This document shows, one piece after another, positions 59,472 to 64,000 of a stretch of 64,000 nucleotides of DNA. The number at the start of each line of letters is the position of its first letter. The stretch's first letter is position 1. The position numbers and the translations under genes were made by a program. The notes beneath the pieces are model-generated. The model was not told the origin of the DNA. It did not search any database and saw only the letters and a program-made list of their open reading frames with translations. The stretch is from Sipunculus nudus (Eukaryota > Annelida > Sipuncula > Golfingiida > Sipunculidae): positions 6,899,741 through 6,963,740 of the forward strand of contig CM049318.1 of assembly GCA_026874595.1 (NCBI GenBank). Reading direction: 5' to 3'.

Positions 59472-59942
59472 TCCCTAGGTCTTCTTTGGCGGCATTTTAG
59501 CTAGCAACTATGACTTGGTAGCTGTGCAGTGCTCTTCACTCTGTCAGACTAAAGAAATATGATGTGACAATTTTTTTTACATGCCATATAAAGATACTTG
59601 AGGCGCGGTCGTCGGAATACGTCAGGCAGGAGCTCGGGCGGAGCCCGCCCGGATGGAGCCTGGGTGTCTGGCTTGCATCGACGGACAAAATGACCATCGA
59701 CCAACTCGAACTGTGCCTGTCATTATGCCGGGCGGCCGTCGCCCGACTACCTTTTGGTAACTATCGGCCGCCAGGCGATTTTTGATCACCATTGTTTAAT
59801 CTACACCGCCCGATTCCCGTTCGATATGTGACAGGTTATATTTTAAGCGTAAAATCGACGTCCTGGCCGGCTTGGAATTCAGCGACTTTCTGGCGATCCA
59901 CAAATTCGGCCGGAGGCCGTTAGATATGTGACGCAGGCTTTA
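59472..59942 (+). mobile_element. Second copy of the right part of the GC-rich element
   Basis: Bases 59480-59942 match 57520-57978 in order: TCTTC(T/G)TTGGCGGCATTTTA, GTAGCTGTGCAGTGCTCTTC, GAGGCGCGG, GGCGATTTTTGATCACCATT, GATATGTGACAGGTTA, TTCGGCCGGAG, GATATGTGACGCAGGCTTTA. It has no left end here. The array 57981-59410 is thus flanked by two direct copies of about 460 bp. Confidence 0.8.
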
Positions 59943-60444
59943 TGAGGATTGTTAGAAATGAAGAAATGTAAACATACGAGTTTCCATAACGTGTATTACC
60001 TGGCCGTACTGACGTCATCCACCTCGGTGAAGGTTTCGTCATTCTCACGCATGAATGAGCTGACTTATAGATCTGTTTTCCATAAGTGTCCTTCCAGCGC
60101 CGTGGTTACTGAATTTCCTTCCATGCGCTTTGAACATGCTCTAACTTTTAACATTTATTGCTAAATATTTTGTTCAAAAGTGCCATATGCTATGAGGTTT
60201 GGTACTTTTTAATAACATGTTTTCATGACTCTTCAGATTTGAGCATCCTATTTAAATGAATAACTATTTATATTCCGAATAATCGATTAATATTTATCGA
60301 TATCGATTGACATTGCAAAGGCCTTATTTTTACAGAAACTGACATATATGTAGATGTAGAGTAAGCAGAAGTTTACGACTTTTTGAAGGACTGTGGTGCA
60401 CTGTTTCTTGGCAGATGTGATTTCGTTTCCGTATGTAAAGGGAT
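59943..60444. other. Unassigned interval
   Basis: AT-rich, apart from an acceptor-like CTGTTTCTTGGCAG ending at about 60414. No exon follows it in an open frame. Confidence 0.3.
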
Positions 60445-60638
60445 ATGTCATTAAATAGTACAAACAGTCGCAGTCCCTTCGTCTACAAAATCTTCAAGAG
60501 GACGTCTGAAAAACTACCCTTACCTGTGAAACCAAACCTTGGAGTCGATACGTCTCTGACACTCAAAAAGTTCTATATTAAGTCTGTAGCTACCTTGCCA
60601 TCTAGCTTAGCTGGATCGTCCAGCCAATTAGATATTTG
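60445..60638 (+). CDS. Possible initial exon, unknown protein (weak)
   Basis: ATG 60445 opens a frame MSLNSTNSRSPFVYKIFKRT... of 64 codons up to a donor-like TTTG|GTACGTGT at 60639. The composition is basic and Ser/Thr/Pro-containing. An in-frame TAA lies 9 bases upstream, so the ATG would be the true start. There is no recognised domain, and the frame continues past the donor for only 17 more codons. It may be chance. Confidence 0.18.
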
Positions 60639-63071
60639 GTACGTGTGTGAAGTTTGGATATATAACATGACTAAACATGATAATTTTTGACAGTGAGGTA
60701 TTAACCATCTGGAAAAAAATGACAATATTATAGGAAAAGAAAAGCTTTAAAGACCTGGTTCATTTTCATTCTATCGCTAATGTTTAGTTCTCATTCACAC
60801 TATGGTGGCTTCTATCGGTATGATTATTAAATCATTCAATAACCGTTTGAAGTCGGCAGTGTCATTGCATGCTACGCTGTACTTATCTATCCATGCATGA
60901 AGGAAATGCTATTTGTATCGCTCCGGAGGGAATTATAAAAAGGCATCCACCATTATCGACAAGATGCAGCAAACTAGGTCGTTAATAATGAAGACGGGTG
61001 ATAGCCAGTAAGTAAACGGGAAGCGTATATCGCAGTACGTTGTTAAGTGATGTCAGGGTTATAATACTATCCGTGGAATTGTACCCGATAGTAGTCATTC
61101 ATAATTAACAAACGGTTCAGTCAGGCGTATGTGTATGACCTACAAAGGTGTTACGTTATTCAGACAAAAATCATTAATTCATGTTGAAGGCTTGGTTCAA
61201 AGTTTGTAATCACTGTACCATGAAGCAGGGATGCAACACAGACGAAAATTAAAAAACAAATTGGTTTCTTTGAAAGACTTTCTGTTTTATTAGGGTGTTC
61301 AAAGCAATATGAGTAAAGGTATGAGATAATATGTATGGTGTAAATCACGTTATCACAGAAAATGAAAGTTAGAATGTCTTCACCTCCACGCATGAGTGAG
61401 GAGCCCCCAAATTAATCGAAACATTAAACAATGCCATCTGGTGGCGAGTCACACGAACCAGAATTTTGCAAAGGGCGTTTTGCATCAAGTGACAATTCAG
61501 CATCAGCAGAATTAAACCTACCTCCTTATGTTTGTCAACATTGGCGCGTGTATCATGTTTAGTAACATCTTGTAGACAAACGAACTCGTATATCCGTCAC
61601 AGAAACGTCATAAGAACTTCTTTAATATTTACACAGAGTAAGACAGAAGAAACAAAAGTTCCGGTGAATGGTGGCTTTACATAAAACCCGTGGGTAAACG
61701 CATGGACAAACATGTTTTAAAATATTACATCGTAAATATAAAAGATAATACATGGATTATTGTAAAGATATTGTATAACGGTTATTATATAAAAGTAAAG
61801 CATTTTAAATCGCACAGGAATACCCGTCACACAGGTATACCCGTCCATATCATAAAGTGCTTGAGTGAGCTCGTTCCAATGCCTTTAACGTCAGTGATAA
61901 TGCCACCAGATTTGTCCATGCAAGATATTTCAAATCAGAAAGAGCTTTCAAAATGTCCCTTGTGGTTTCCAAGTTGAACACAGCCTTTCATTTATATCAG
62001 TTTGGCCGTTAATGTTAGCTTTCAAGTCGCCCGCAAGGAATCAACCTACCCATGCCTGCAGGGTCACTAACAGAGTTGATCTCTTCTTCATCTTTAGCCT
62101 CGGTAATTGCTGGAAGTTTCAGTTTCCAAGGTTGAACTGTTCTTGAAATTAAATTCACAAAAAGAGAAAATGGGAAACCTAGGACAAGCATGTATTTTGG
62201 TTAAATGATATTCCGTTTCGTCACGCAGGATTTCACTCAATCTCTTGGAGCTATTCAATCTAGAATTCCCACAGGACACTGATAAAGGGCAGTGTATTTT
62301 TTCTAACAGCTTCTAAAATTACCATGATGCCGATAAAGTCGGTACAAATGATATTTAATACAATTTGTAAACTACATTTTCCGTGGAATTAATTTACAGT
62401 AAATCTCTCCTTGCAAATGAGATGCTGAAATAGCACCAAGGCACCGTCCCCGGTACCTGACATAAGAGTACATAGACAGTCACATCCCTTAGAGGGGCCT
62501 ATTTCGATAACTGGCGTCCATTTACTATACATACACCCGTGAACCTTTTATTAAAACAGGTCAGAAAATCCCAACACACATAGTCTTTGTTTATATCCAA
62601 GTCTTTAAAATATGTTTATTTTATCTAATTTATCAAAATTATCTAAACACTTCAACAAAGTCACATGAGCGCCAGGTCAGAAGAATATGAGGTTTACAAA
62701 AGTGACTTTTGTAATCAGTGACCTTTAAACTTCATAATATACACAACCTAAAATTTAAGGTTACATTTTTTTTCATTTGTCCACCATTAATGCGTTCATA
62801 TATAGCTTGTAGATAAACAAACTCATAGATCCATTACACAGGCTGTATAAAGACATTTCTTAACGGGAATTAATCAGAGTTCATTTATATTTACATAAAG
62901 TAGGCCCTAAATCACTTATATTCTATTGAAAAGGTAGATGGAATAGCTGGCTCTATCCCCAGCTGTATACACAGCACGATGTTGCCACACACATTTCCCC
63001 ACTGGCAGCACTCATCAATATAGACGACCAGATCACACTAGTTTTTATTGTCATGATTGCTACCCTTTTTG
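60639..63071. other. Unassigned interval
   Basis: No gene is supported. A minus frame at 62094-62279 begins just after an acceptor-like CCCTTTATCAG (minus strand) and reads MSCGNSRLNSSKRLSEILRD..., but no domain is recognised. The 95-codon plus frame at 61690-61977 lacks support. Confidence 0.3.
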
Positions 63072-64000
63072 GACTGAAAGTCATCTGAGCTATAGCAATT
63101 ACTCTTTTTCCGGCGTCCGTCCGTCTGTCTGTCCGTTACAAATCGTAACCGCTGGTTCTGGAATCTTCTAACTTCATAGCTAGGAAGTTCCATTAAAAAT
63201 CTCCATGGAAACCTGAAATTAGGGTTCTGTTACCCATAACCTCTGAGTTATGGGGCTCCGAGGTATCCCCCAGATTAATGGAAAATTTGATACAAAAGCT
63301 CAAGTATCAGAACAACTATTGCATTGATCACCATGATTCTTTGCATGGATATTGATCATGGAATGTTTCATCAGTTTCTGCAGCCTGGTGGCGCCACCAG
63401 TTTTTTTCGATTTTTGCGAATTTTTTTCTATATTTTTTAGACCTCTTAAGATGTGGTCATCTGTTAACAGGACAAAAATCGTCACGACTGGACCTAGAAT
63501 CTTCTCTCTTGACATGCAGGGAAGCCCATGAAAAGTCTCCTTGAAAACCTTTAAGAAGGTCTCTGTTACCCATACCCTTGAAGCTATGGGGCTCTGAAGT
63601 ATCCCCTAGATTAATGGAAGATTTGGTATAAAAGCTCAAGTATCTGAACAACTATAGCATTGATCCCTATGATTCTTTGCATGAATATTGATCATGGAAT
63701 GTTTCATCAGTTTCTGCAGCTGGTGGCTACATATTGATCAAGGAGTGTTTTCCCATAACCATAGGACCCAGGATCTTCTATCTTGACATCATGAGAGTTT
63801 GTCAAAAGTTTTCTCCTGAAACCTAAAATTGGGTCACTGTGATCTATGTTCTAAGAGTTTTGGGGTATGTTTGAGCACCCCAGAAATAATGCAAAATATG
63901 CACAAATTACCAGATTCTTCAGGAAAGGCTGGCTTAATTGTCATCAGATTAGGTGTGCTCATGGGTCTTGATGAACTTGAGCTAATATGCATGAACAAAG
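63072..64000 (+). repeat. CTGAGCTATAGC-headed tandem repeat family, second locus, cut by the window end
   Basis: The head reads GTCATCTGAGCTATAGCAAT, then GGCGTCCGTCCGTCTGTCTG. It is followed by ACAAATCGTAACC at about 63137, a second unit at about 63464 (TAACAGGACAAAAATCGTCA), and a third diverged part near 63753, then the same closing segment as at 59.2-59.4 kb (GGTCTTGATGAACTTGAGCT, AATATGCATGAA). The element therefore has a defined order: GTCC-rich head, 2-4 units of about 330 bp, closing segment. It continues past the window. Confidence 0.8.

Overview
The window looks like AT-rich, non-coding DNA from an invertebrate animal, most likely a bivalve or other mollusc. No reading frame exceeds about 145 codons, there are no compact operons, and the sequence holds long AT, CT and GA microsatellites, homopolymer G/C tracts, tRNA-derived SINE pieces, and the short dispersed repeats (GTCCGTCC / CTGAGCTATAGC heads, AGGTCA-rich fragments, CCCGTCAAATGACGGG hairpins) familiar from molluscan genomes. 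The species is not identifiable by eye.

One coding feature is well supported: a plus-strand exon at about 4.51-4.86 kb. It encodes a glycosylatable N-terminus and the first half of a transmembrane helix ending ...CFF, with a consensus GTAAGT donor splitting the next Gly codon. This is what the first coding exon of a rhodopsin-family (probably peptide) GPCR looks like. No further exon of that gene could be recognised, so the following sequence is probably a long intron, and where the gene ends is unknown. A few weak exon or promoter candidates (22.2-22.9, 29.3-29.8, 34.3-34.6, 41.2-41.4, 60.4-60.6 kb) are listed with low confidence.

Most interpretable content is repeats. 0-6.5 kb: degenerate dispersed repeats, a 165-182 bp tandem repeat, a GGGTTC/AGAACC element and a CCCGTCA-hairpin element. 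11 kb: a 28-bp minisatellite. 14.3 and 39.4 kb: two copies of a homopolymer-C/G repeat in opposite orientation. 18.4-19.0 kb: an LTR-like unit. 20.1, 35.0, 35.1 and 43.3 kb: four copies of one dispersed repeat. 23.9-26.4 kb: a tandem duplication of about 1 kb with a tail of shorter repeats. 27.3-28.9 kb: two tRNA-derived SINE copies followed by a GC-rich cluster containing a fold-back element with arms of about 145 bp. 38.9-39.4 kb: a non-autonomous hAT element with 14-bp terminal repeats and an 8-bp target duplication. 50.5-51.1 kb: a 60-bp array opened by one inverted unit. 56.2-59.9 and 63.1-64.0 kb: a 320-340 bp tandem family interleaved with a GC-rich element whose ends abut TTAA/TTAG.

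The remaining intervals hold nothing that could be assigned. No rRNA gene, intact tRNA gene, CRISPR array, operon or new multi-gene system was seen; the notable biology is nested and fold-back mobile-element architecture.
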